Assembly (NCBI GenBank): GCA_003539375.1
Contig: DPPH01000244.1
Span: 1-10,853, forward strand
Direction of reading: 5' to 3'
Length of the DNA: 10,853 nucleotides
Source of the DNA: Clostridiales bacterium
GTDB taxonomy: Bacteria > Bacillota > Clostridia > Tissierellales > Dethiosulfatibacteraceae
Shown: one piece after another, positions 6,102 through 10,754 of the stretch
How positions within the stretch are numbered: the stretch's first letter is position 1
How the letters are laid out: each line of letters begins with the position of its first letter
The notes under the pieces: model-generated
Seen by the model: only the letters and a program-made list of their open reading frames with translations
Databases searched by the model: none
What the model was told of the DNA's origin: nothing
Translations under genes and position numbers: made by a program

Positions 6102-6361
6102 ATTTTATTATTAAAATTTGGCGTAAACTTAAAATAAAAAAGATGCTAAAAAGATTTAAAATAACACATCATAATTGCTACAGGACAAGGGCTTTTGGGT
6201 TTTTAATTGAATTAGTACCACCAGCAATAAAATGTAAGTATGGACATTGGAGAACAGAAATTGCTGAATCATTAAGAATACATATTTTGGTATGGGAGTT
6301 TACAATATATTTTGACCTATCATATTGGGAACATTATTGTAAAATAAAAAACTCAGCTTGA
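6098..6361 (+). CDS. Hypothetical 87-aa phage protein
   Basis: The ATG overlaps the upstream stop and follows AGGAG by 6 nt. The first ~25 residues are a strongly basic helix (KIWRKLKIKKMLKRFK), then come hydrophobic and aromatic strands (FGFLIELVPPAI, LRIHILVWEFTIYFDL). It contains three Cys (27, 46, 81) without a clear zinc pattern. It could be a membrane-surface or nucleic-acid-binding protein. I do not recognise the family. It is the last intact gene before a stretch of broken frames. Confidence 0.6.
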   Translation: MNFIIKIWRKLKIKKMLKRFKITHHNCYRTRAFGFLIELVPPAIKCKYGHWRTEIAESLRIHILVWEFTIYFDLSYWEHYCKIKNSA

Positions 6362-6489
6362 AAAAACAAAACCCTTGGATTTATTCTTAGCTCAATATGA
6401 GGCAATACATGAAATAAATGATGGGAAATGAAAGATAAAGACATAAAAGAGAAACTTGTTTAGAGTTTTTAAGGGATAGAAAGGAATAA
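6348..6489 (+). pseudogene. Remnants of one or two small genes
   Basis: Two protein-like pieces survive without complete frames. The first (6351-6431) reads TQLEKTKPLDLFLAQYEAI and onward to a stop but has no start codon. Its stop overlaps an ATG (6428) that begins MKDKDIKEKLV and stops after 11 residues; another frame then continues as LEFLRDRKE to a stop at 6487-6489. The stop/start overlap looks like the normal operon pattern, so these may be the end of one gene and a frameshifted short gene. Too short for certainty. Confidence 0.35.
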
Positions 6490-6490
6490 T

Positions 6491-6742
6491 ATGAAGTATT
6501 ACAATAAACCATCAGTTTATGCAACTGAGTACGAACCACCACCTAAGCCAGCTACTGGCGACTTGTGGAAAGAGGTAATAGCAGATATGGAAGCCCGCCG
6601 AGATATGGGAATTGCTAAATATGGCACACCATTACAAACTTTTAATGGCAGAGACCCATTAATAGACGCTTATCAAGAAGCCTTAGACTTGGCTGTGTAT
6701 TTAAAGCAGGCAATTATGGAAAGGCAGGAAGATGAAAGCTAA
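6491..6742 (+). CDS. MazG-like phage protein (putative nucleotide pyrophosphohydrolase)
   Basis: The ATG follows AAAGGAA by about 4 nt. The 83 residues fit a common phage family: a Pro-rich start (EYEPPPKPATGDLW), then EVIADMEARRDMG, KYGTPLQTFNGRDPL and DAYQEALDLAVYLKQAIMER. The helix with Asp-Ala-Tyr-x-Glu-Ala-x-Asp-Leu resembles the metal-binding helices of all-alpha NTP pyrophosphatases (MazG/dUTPase-like). Such enzymes would remove non-standard or signalling nucleotides during infection. The family pattern is well known to me; the activity is inferred. It overlaps the next gene by 11 nt. Confidence 0.75.
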   Translation: MKYYNKPSVYATEYEPPPKPATGDLWKEVIADMEARRDMGIAKYGTPLQTFNGRDPLIDAYQEALDLAVYLKQAIMERQEDES

Positions 6743-6854
6743 AGATTTATGTAAAACGTGTGTAAAGAGGGGTGATTGTGAGTTTAGGAAATCTAATAAA
6801 AACACTAAAGTTGCTTATTGCCCGTATTATCAGGCAAAAGGAAAAGACTTATAG
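6732..6854 (+). CDS. 40-aa four-cysteine zinc-knuckle protein
   Basis: The ATG overlaps the end of the MazG-like gene and follows a GGAAG site. The product has C7-x2-C10-x5-C16-x13-C30 (LCKTCVKRGDC...AYCPYY), a plausible single zinc site. Very short proteins with this LCxxC...YCPYY arrangement occur in phage early operons, where they are thought to bind nucleic acids or other proteins. It is one of several Cys-rich mini-proteins in this window (see 8297, 9070 and 9930). No specific function can be given. Confidence 0.65.
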   Translation: MKAKDLCKTCVKRGDCEFRKSNKNTKVAYCPYYQAKGKDL

Positions 6855-6866
6855 AAAGGTTGTAAT

Positions 6867-7943
6867 ATGAATAAACGCAGACCAAGGGTTACAAACGATG
6901 AGTATGAAATATTAAAGAAATATCGGGCTATTAAGGATGAATGTGATAAACACAATATAGACCCGCAAACAGTAAAACACGGATGGCTGAAATCAAAAGA
7001 TTCATCTTTACATTTCCATAATCCAAACTTCAATATACCTGAATTTGACCCAGAGAAGATAGATTTTAGCAAGATAGTAAGCTCTGTTGTTCAGTATCAA
7101 CCTAAACCTAAAATTGCTAATAGCAATTATGGTATATTTGATAGACTTGTTTATACAGATACACATATAGGAATGGATGTAAACCCGCATAATAAGTCTC
7201 AATACGGTGGGAAGTGGGACGAAGATGAGATATTTAAGCAATTGGACGCTATGCTTGCTTATGTTAAGCAAGAAAAAATGTCTGATGTAATAATAGTAGA
7301 CGATTTAGGTGACCTTTTAGATGGTTGGGACAGTAAAACCGTTCGCAAGAAACACGATTTGCCTCAAAATATGAATAATGAAGAAGCGTTTGACGTTGCA
7401 CTTAGATTTAAGCTTAAACAAGCCAGTTTTCTTTATAATATATACAACAAGGTAATATTTAACAATATTTCAGAAGATAATCACTCTGGCGCTTTTGGTG
7501 CTATTCTTAATAACGCATTTAAGGTTATTTGTAACCAAATGTTTGATGATAGTGTTATCGTGAACAATTATAATAAATTTTTCAACCATTATAAATATAT
7601 GAACAATACATTTATTATAACACACGGTAAGGACAGCACCGGTCTAAAGGCTGGTCTAAAACCAAACCTTTCCGTTAAAGGTAAAGAACAAATTGAAAAC
7701 TATATTGATAATAACTATTTGCTTGAAAGAGGAACGAGAATAGAGTTATCAAAGGGTGATACACACGTTGAGGTTTATGATAAAAATTCATCATCTAAGT
7801 TTGATTACTTTAACTATCCAGCATTTTCACCACCGTCTTATTGGGTTCAAGCTAATTATACACCCAGAGATTATGGGTTTGTATTTTATAACTTTAAAGA
7901 TACTAATCATTATTATAAGAAACCGTTTTATTTTAATCAATAG
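6867..7943 (+). CDS. Calcineurin-like metallophosphoesterase
   Basis: The ATG follows GAAAGG with 7-nt spacing. The 358 residues have an N-terminal region (EYEILKKYRAIKDECDKHNI...GWLKSK) typical of phage phosphoesterases, then metal-binding motifs in the right order: YTDTH (96-100, D-x-H), LGDLLDGWD (147-155, G-D-x2-D), SEDNHSG (202-208, at the usual GNH motif), ITHGKD (251-256) and GDTH (297-300, at the usual GHTH). The third and fifth motifs differ from the consensus but keep Asn-His and the last His. Such enzymes hydrolyse phosphodiesters or phosphomonoesters with two metal ions. In this context it could process nucleic-acid ends or cyclic nucleotides, perhaps with the RNA ligase; that is inference. 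Confidence 0.75.
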   Translation: MNKRRPRVTNDEYEILKKYRAIKDECDKHNIDPQTVKHGWLKSKDSSLHFHNPNFNIPEFDPEKIDFSKIVSSVVQYQPKPKIANSNYGIFDRLVYTDTHIGMDVNPHNKSQYGGKWDEDEIFKQLDAMLAYVKQEKMSDVIIVDDLGDLLDGWDSKTVRKKHDLPQNMNNEEAFDVALRFKLKQASFLYNIYNKVIFNNISEDNHSGAFGAILNNAFKVICNQMFDDSVIVNNYNKFFNHYKYMNNTFIITHGKDSTGLKAGLKPNLSVKGKEQIENYIDNNYLLERGTRIELSKGDTHVEVYDKNSSSKFDYFNYPAFSPPSYWVQANYTPRDYGFVFYNFKDTNHYYKKPFYFNQ

Positions 7944-7951
7944 AGGATAAC

Positions 7952-8287
7952 ATGAAACCTTATTATGAAACTGAAAACGGAAAGCTATTTTGCTGTGATA
8001 TTTTGGAAGGATTAAAAGCTATTCCAGATAATTCAGTGAATTGCGTTATAACTTCACCACCATATTGGCAACTTCGTGATTATGGTTATCCTGAGCAATA
8101 ATGTATTATTGCTGGATGCCCGAAAGGTGGAACAATTCTTGATCCTTTCAATGGCAGTGGAACGACAACTTTGAGGGCTGAACAGCTTGATCGAAAATGG
8201 ATTGGAATAGATGGCTCTGAGGAATATAGCAAAATAGCGAAAGAGAGAATAGAAAAAGAACGAGAACAGCTTAAATTAAATTTATAG
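7952..8287 (+). pseudogene. DNA methyltransferase gene with internal deletion and in-frame stop
   Basis: The start region reads normally: AGAGGA, ATG, then CDILEGLKAIPDNSVNCVITSPPYWQLRDYG. TSPPYW is catalytic motif IV of the beta-class N4-cytosine/N6-adenine methyltransferases. A TAA follows at codon 50 (8099-8101). The same frame resumes at once with CIIAGCPKGGTILDPFNGSGTT, which is the SAM-binding motif I, and the normal C-terminal helix (to the TAG at 8285). In intact enzymes well over 100 residues, including the target-recognition region, lie between these parts; here they are missing. The remaining ~110 codons cannot make an active enzyme. The junction lies inside a perfect inverted repeat (8096-8111). 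Confidence 0.85.
8096..8111. repeat. Inverted repeat at the methyltransferase deletion junction
   Basis: CAATAATGTATTATTG is a perfect 7-bp inverted repeat with a 2-nt centre. It contains the in-frame stop (8099-8101) and lies where the middle of the methyltransferase gene has been lost. Confidence 0.7.
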
Positions 8288-8296
8288 GAGGTAACA

Positions 8297-8536
8297 ATGC
8301 ACAAGGATAAGTTAAAGACAGGCTACGATAAAACATACTCAGAGCAATACGATAAAGTCGTTTGGTGTGAAATAGACGATAACAGGTATTTAGGATCTAT
8401 TTGTAAACGTAAACACAACTGGAACAATACAGGTAAATCGCTGCGATATAAAAGCAATGGTGGGTGCGTGGAATGTTCTAAAATGGTTAGCTTAAATCTA
8501 ATAGGTAAAATCAAAAAGTTTTTAGGATTTAAATAA
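8297..8536 (+). CDS. 79-aa zinc-finger phage protein
   Basis: The ATG lies 5 nt after AGGAGG. The core reads LGSICKRKHNWNNTGKSLRYKSNGGCVECSK. The likely zinc ligands are C36, H40, C57 and C60, with the SLRY segment between the two halves. This C-x3-H...SLRY...C-x2-C pattern recurs in phage proteins, sometimes fused to HNH nuclease domains, and probably binds nucleic acid. The last 15 residues form a short basic amphipathic helix. It directly follows the broken methyltransferase. The zinc fold is well supported; the function is unknown. Confidence 0.7.
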   Translation: MHKDKLKTGYDKTYSEQYDKVVWCEIDDNRYLGSICKRKHNWNNTGKSLRYKSNGGCVECSKMVSLNLIGKIKKFLGFK

Positions 8537-8547
8537 AAAGGAGAAAT

Positions 8548-8655
8548 ATGATACCAAAAGAATGTAAACCCAGAGAATTTGAAAAGAAAGAGTATATTCT
8601 AATCAAACGTAAACATAATAAGAATTATTACGTAAAATATGGCGGTAAAATATGA
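8548..8655 (+). CDS. 35-aa basic peptide
   Basis: The ATG follows AAAAGGAG with 4-nt spacing, and the stop overlaps the next ATG (ATGA). The peptide is Lys/Tyr-rich (YILIKRKHNKNYYVKYGGKI), probably one beta-hairpin. The next gene has no strong ribosome-binding site of its own, so translation of this small frame may be what brings ribosomes to it. No family recognised. Confidence 0.5.
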   Translation: MIPKECKPREFEKKEYILIKRKHNKNYYVKYGGKI

Positions 8656-9059
8656 ATCCGTTGGAAGTTAAAAAAGAAAATATTTGGAGTTATAAACAAA
8701 ACAAACCTTCTTTAATAGCAAGAGATTTAAACCAACTATTTAATGTACCTGTAAAAGCAGCATTACAAATACTCTTGGCTAGAGGGGTATTTAAATGGTT
8801 AGCTGTGCGAAGAGATCTTATTAAACTTAAGAATGATTGGAGGGATAAAATTGTTGAATTAAATAAAGAAGTTGTAAAACTTAGGAAAGAAATTAATGCG
8901 TCTTCACATCCTGCAAAGCAATACCAGTACGGGTATATGAAAGGGTATAAAAAAGCCCTCGAAGATGCCCGCTCAGACGTCAGAACTCTTTGTCACAGCG
9001 AGCGCTGGAGAGCCCCTGATTTTGATGTAAAAGCTTTGGATATTATAGAAAACGATTAG
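8652..9059 (+). CDS. Hypothetical 135-aa phage protein with coiled coil
   Basis: The start overlaps the upstream stop. Residues ~18-50 look like a small helical, possibly helix-turn-helix, unit (PSLIARDLNQLFNVPVKAALQILLARG). Residues ~52-85 are a charged coiled coil (LIKLKNDW...ELNKEVVKLRKEI). A conserved-looking end follows, with GYMKGYKKALEDARSDV (~94-110) and CHSERWRAPDFD (~114-125). I recall the Gly-Tyr-x-Lys-Gly...LCHS end from other phage proteins of unknown role. Possible jobs are DNA binding or oligomer assembly; neither is proven. The next gene begins 10 nt later. Confidence 0.65.
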   Translation: MNPLEVKKENIWSYKQNKPSLIARDLNQLFNVPVKAALQILLARGVFKWLAVRRDLIKLKNDWRDKIVELNKEVVKLRKEINASSHPAKQYQYGYMKGYKKALEDARSDVRTLCHSERWRAPDFDVKALDIIEND

Positions 9060-9069
9060 AGGAGGAATA

Positions 9070-9381
9070 ATGTTTAAACAAACTAAGCTTGATATATCGA
9101 TGTTAGAAAGAAGTGTTAATAGATTAGAAGATAAAGTAAAATATTTAACAGACAGAATAACAAAAATAGAAAGACAAATAGCTTGCAAACACGAAGATTA
9201 TGAAGTAATCGAATATCTCATTTCTTTCCCATATAAATACGAACAAGTATGCGATAGCTGTGGATTAATTATGGATAGATTCAACTCAGACCAGAAAGCT
9301 GCAGCTTTGAGAAGAGATCAGGCAGAAAGAGACCTTGAGAAAGCTAAACAGGCGGAAAAAGATGCCACAACCAAAAAATAA
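9070..9381 (+). CDS. 103-aa coiled-coil protein with a zinc-ribbon-like centre
   Basis: The ATG follows GAGGAGG by a few nt. The protein has three parts: an N-terminal heptad helix (~8-38, ISMLERSVNRLEDKVKYL...), a central C39-x-H41 and C61-x2-C64 pair that can hold one zinc, and a highly charged Ala/Lys/Glu helix (~75-103). The two helices around a zinc core suggest a small oligomeric adaptor. Its last 20 nt overlap the HNH gene in another frame, so the two are probably produced together. Confidence 0.65.
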   Translation: MFKQTKLDISMLERSVNRLEDKVKYLTDRITKIERQIACKHEDYEVIEYLISFPYKYEQVCDSCGLIMDRFNSDQKAAALRRDQAERDLEKAKQAEKDATTKK

Positions 9382-9781
9382 AAAACAAGCTGAGTATTAC
9401 GAAATACTCTTCCCGATTCACAAGCACCAATGGCTACGTACCTATAAGAAGTTTATAAATAAAATAAGCAGCTTTAAGGCACGTTATCGATTAGATAATA
9501 TAAAAACACTATTTAAAGAAAACTATGGCTCAGAGTGCCCATATTGTGGTTGTGTGCTAAATGTTAATAATATGTCACTTGACCATATTACTCCAATTGC
9601 CAGAAATGGTAATAATATAGAAGAGAATGTGCAGGTAACTTGTAAGGTATGTAACCGTCGTAAAGGACGCTTAACCGACAAGGAATATCGTGAATTATTA
9701 AAATTGATTGGTGGTTTCGAGAAACAGGCAAGGCAGTATATATTAGCAAAGCTGTCTGGGAAAGATTATGGTAGTAAATAG
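9362..9781 (+). CDS. HNH endonuclease
   Basis: The ATG at 9362 is preferred; the longer frame would need a TTG at 9335 deeper in the upstream gene. The 139 residues have a basic N-terminus, then CPYCGC (C59, C62), LDHITPIARNGNNIEENVQ (H75 as general base, N89) and C94-x2-C97-NRRKG. This is a complete HNH beta-beta-alpha-metal nuclease with the extra four-Cys zinc site. Such genes in phages are either homing-type or work with terminase in DNA packaging, often just before the terminase genes; no terminase is seen in this window. The final helices (KEYRELL...QARQYILAKL) are extra to the core. Confidence 0.85.
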   Translation: MPQPKNKKQAEYYEILFPIHKHQWLRTYKKFINKISSFKARYRLDNIKTLFKENYGSECPYCGCVLNVNNMSLDHITPIARNGNNIEENVQVTCKVCNRRKGRLTDKEYRELLKLIGGFEKQARQYILAKLSGKDYGSK

Positions 9782-9929
9782 GATGTATGGAATGTGTGTT
9801 AAAAATACTCGCTTGAAGGCGATACAAACAAACTCTGTAAATAATTATGTGTTTCTATCATTACCTACCATACAGGGCTTTGGCTTGGCGGGTTTATGCC
9901 CGCCTTGCCGATAATTAAAGTGAGGGAAA
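9782..9929 (+). other. 148-nt untranslated stretch with a GC-rich hairpin
   Basis: No convincing gene is seen here. At 9882-9909, GGC-TT-GGCGGG, a TTTATG loop and CCCGCC-TT-GCC form a 9-bp stem with a symmetrical TT internal loop. It lies about 20 nt before the start at 9930, much as the hairpin at 811-831 precedes the gene at 844. No T-run follows. A 43-codon frame from 9783 lacks a ribosome-binding site and runs through the hairpin. Confidence 0.65.
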
Positions 9930-10076
9930 ATGTGTAATAATCATTATTGCCCTATCTTCCAATCGGGGCAATACAATAAATCAAAGCAATGTGAGAACTG
10001 TAAACATAATATAAATAACGATGATATATTAGCTGATTTACCTGATGAATTTAAAGAAATATTTAGAAATAAATAG
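9930..10076 (+). CDS. 48-aa Cys-rich mini-protein
   Basis: The ATG follows AGTGAGGG with about 3-4 nt spacing. The product has an N-terminal knuckle (C2, H5, C7 in MCNNHYC), then C21-x2-C24-x-H26 (QCENCKH), enough ligands for one zinc, and an acidic helix (DDILADLPDEFKEIF). It is the last gene of the rightward operon, 65 nt before the terminator. It resembles other one-zinc mini-proteins here but has an acidic tail instead of a basic one. Function unknown. Confidence 0.55.
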   Translation: MCNNHYCPIFQSGQYNKSKQCENCKHNINNDDILADLPDEFKEIFRNK

Positions 10077-10080
10077 AAAC

Positions 10081-10102
10081 ACGCAAGATTGCGTTACGCA
10101 AT
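10081..10102 (+). promoter_or_regulatory. Two overlapping, mutually exclusive hairpins
   Basis: ACGCAA-GA-TTGCGT (10081-10094) and ATTGCG-TTA-CGCAAT (10088-10102) share their middle arm, so only one can form at a time. They lie between the last gene and the terminator, where such a switch could affect termination or mRNA decay. Confidence 0.4.
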
Positions 10103-10140
10103 ATTAAATAGTCTTGGCGATAATTACCAGTCAGGGCAAA

Positions 10141-10179
10141 GTCGGCAGGGTTTACTCCTTTTTCCCTGTCGGCTTTTTT
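10141..10179 (+). terminator. Rho-independent terminator of the rightward operon
   Basis: GTCGGCAGGG (10141-10150) pairs with CCCTGTCGGC (10164-10173) over 10 bp, with two G-U pairs that work only in + strand RNA. A 13-nt loop separates the arms and six T follow (10174-10179). This is a clear intrinsic terminator for + strand transcription. Confidence 0.88.
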
Positions 10180-10237
10180 ATTGCCAAAAATTACTAATAA
10201 TGACAATATGGACATTTTTAAACTACAACTTTAAATT

Positions 10238-10267
10238 TTCCTGAAAAACATACCCCTTTTTCAGGAA
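10238..10267. repeat. Twin hairpin 1 (11-bp stem, 8-nt loop)
   Basis: TTCCTGAAAAA (10238-10248) and TTTTTCAGGAA (10257-10267) are perfectly complementary, with loop CATACCCC. The inner 20 nt match hairpin 2 at 17 positions, while the outer stem bases differ but still pair. Confidence 0.75.
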
Positions 10268-10276
10268 GCATTTCCA

Positions 10277-10304
10277 TTGCGATGTATTTATACTGCACTA
10301 TAGA
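10277..10304 (+). promoter_or_regulatory. Weak putative promoter between the twin hairpins
   Basis: TTGCGA (10277-10282) and TATAGA (10299-10304) are 16 nt apart, each matching 4 of 6 consensus bases. A start near 10311 would transcribe hairpin 2, the 11-bp repeats and the small ORF at 10494. In AT-rich DNA this match is weak evidence. Confidence 0.3.
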
Positions 10305-10327
10305 AACAAATGGGGGTAGGCAATATA

Positions 10328-10355
10328 TCTAGAAAAACAACCCACTTTTTCTAGA
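10328..10355. repeat. Twin hairpin 2 (10-bp stem, 8-nt loop)
   Basis: TCTAGAAAAA (10328-10337) and TTTTTCTAGA (10346-10355) pair perfectly around loop CAACCCAC. Its centre is 89 nt from that of hairpin 1. GTAGG (10316-10320) and CCTAC (10374-10378) could form an extra outer stem around it. Confidence 0.75.
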
Positions 10356-10373
10356 CAAACAATAGACAACCGA
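10352..10373 (+). repeat. TAGACAA direct repeat, two copies, 11-bp period
   Basis: TAGACAA begins at 10352 and again at 10363, each in an 11-bp unit. The core AGACAA also occurs inverted (TTGTCT) at 10383 and 10656. The first copy overlaps the right arm of hairpin 2. Confidence 0.5.
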
Positions 10374-10397
10374 CCTACTAAATTGTCTTATGTTGGA

Positions 10398-10430
10398 TTA
10401 CATAGCAGTTACATAACCGTTACATAAACT
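10398..10430 (+). repeat. TTACATA iterons, three copies, 11-bp period
   Basis: Three head-to-tail 11-bp units begin at 10398, 10409 and 10420: TTACATAGCAG, TTACATAACCG and TTACATAAACT. The spacing of about one helical turn puts each copy on the same DNA face, as for iterons bound by an initiator or terminase-like protein. Confidence 0.75.
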
Positions 10431-10457
10431 GTGGTTTTAATATTGAATTGATGTCCC

Positions 10458-10490
10458 AAGCTGGGACTAAGCTGGGACTAAGCAGGGACT
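10458..10490 (+). repeat. AAGCTGGGACT iterons, three copies, 11-bp period
   Basis: Two identical units AAGCTGGGACT (10458, 10469) and one variant AAGCAGGGACT (10480) follow each other without spacers. The first is part of a palindrome, GTCCCA-AGC-TGGGAC (10453-10467). The third supplies an AGGGA ribosome-binding-like site 5 nt before the ATG at 10494. Confidence 0.8.
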
Positions 10491-10493
10491 AAG

Positions 10494-10616
10494 ATGTTCA
10501 GATATTTGGTGGTGTTTATTAATAATGAACGCTGTCTATATAGTGAACATATAACTATAAATAGGCGCATATGCACTAATTTTGAGTGCAATTACTCAGA
10601 CTGTCTGAACTGTTAA
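10494..10616 (+). CDS. Possible 40-aa Cys-rich small protein
   Basis: An ATG follows AGGGA (10484-10488) with 5-nt spacing. The frame gives a hydrophobic beginning (MFRYLVVFIN) and a Cys-rich end with four Cys in C-x4-C-x4-C-x2-C spacing (CTNFECNYSDCLNC), which could bind one metal. The match in style to the other Cys mini-proteins here supports it. Against it, the ribosome-binding site is itself a DNA repeat and palindromes lie within the frame. It would need its own promoter. Confidence 0.35.
   Translation: MFRYLVVFINNERCLYSEHITINRRICTNFECNYSDCLNC
10596..10608. repeat. 13-bp palindrome TCAGACTGTCTGA
   Basis: A perfect 6-1-6 inverted repeat inside the Cys-rich end of the small ORF. It may be an operator or chance. 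Confidence 0.4.
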
Positions 10617-10672
10617 GTATTCCTGAATAGTCAATTTTAAAGTTGTTTGTTAAATTTGTCTGTAACAGAACC

Positions 10673-10689
10673 AGTCGCAAATTGCGACT
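10673..10689. promoter_or_regulatory. 17-bp operator-like palindrome
   Basis: AGTCGCAAATTGCGACT is a perfect 8-bp inverted repeat with one central base. Its right arm contains TTGCGA, the -35 of the putative promoter at 10682-10710, the usual geometry of a repressor operator. Confidence 0.6.
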
Positions 10690-10710
10690 ACAAGTTGCCT
10701 AGCATATAAT
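10682..10710 (+). promoter_or_regulatory. Near-consensus + strand promoter facing a leftward gene
   Basis: TTGCGA (10682-10687), a 17-nt spacer and TATAAT (10705-10710, perfect) form a good sigma-70-type promoter. The start would be near 10717, so the RNA would run antisense through the minus-strand terminator and the gene at 10755. The AT-rich context means the -10 alone could be chance; the spacing and palindrome strengthen it. Confidence 0.5.
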
Positions 10711-10739
10711 AAAAAAAGCCCCGCTGTTAGGCAGGGCTT
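10711..10739 (-). terminator. Rho-independent terminator of the leftward gene
   Basis: Read on the minus strand, AAGCCCTGC and GCGGGGCTT form a 9-bp stem with one G-U pair and a 6-nt loop, followed by seven T (10717-10711). On the + strand the same position is a C-A mismatch, which fixes the direction as leftward. It lies 15 nt after the stop of the gene at 10755. Confidence 0.88.
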
Positions 10740-10754
10740 GTATAACGTGTTTAT

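Larger units (their letters stand above)
10225..10646. other. Intergenic element between facing terminators: hairpins plus 11-bp repeats
   Basis: This ~420-nt core of the 10180-10710 gap is bounded by an 11-bp inverted repeat, ACAACTTTAAA (10225-10235) and TTTAAAGTTGT (10636-10646). It holds the two twin hairpins, three repeat families and one small ORF listed separately. No long gene is present on either strand. The repeat density is far above the rest of the window. It may be a site for replication, packaging or partition proteins, or a structured RNA. Confidence 0.45.

Noticed and set aside
8101..8142. Restart ATG right after the methyltransferase stop
   Set aside because: It is in another frame and stops after 13 codons, so it cannot rescue motif I.
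9783..9914. 43-codon frame ending in CPPCR
   Set aside because: No ribosome-binding site; its Cys pair is simply the translation of the GC-rich hairpin.
10238..10355. Twin hairpins as bidirectional terminators
   Set aside because: Stems are A/T-rich with the T-run inside the stem, not after it, and true terminators are present on both sides.
10352..10490. CRISPR array
   Set aside because: The repeats are 11 bp, contiguous and without spacers, in three unrelated families; no Cas gene is present.
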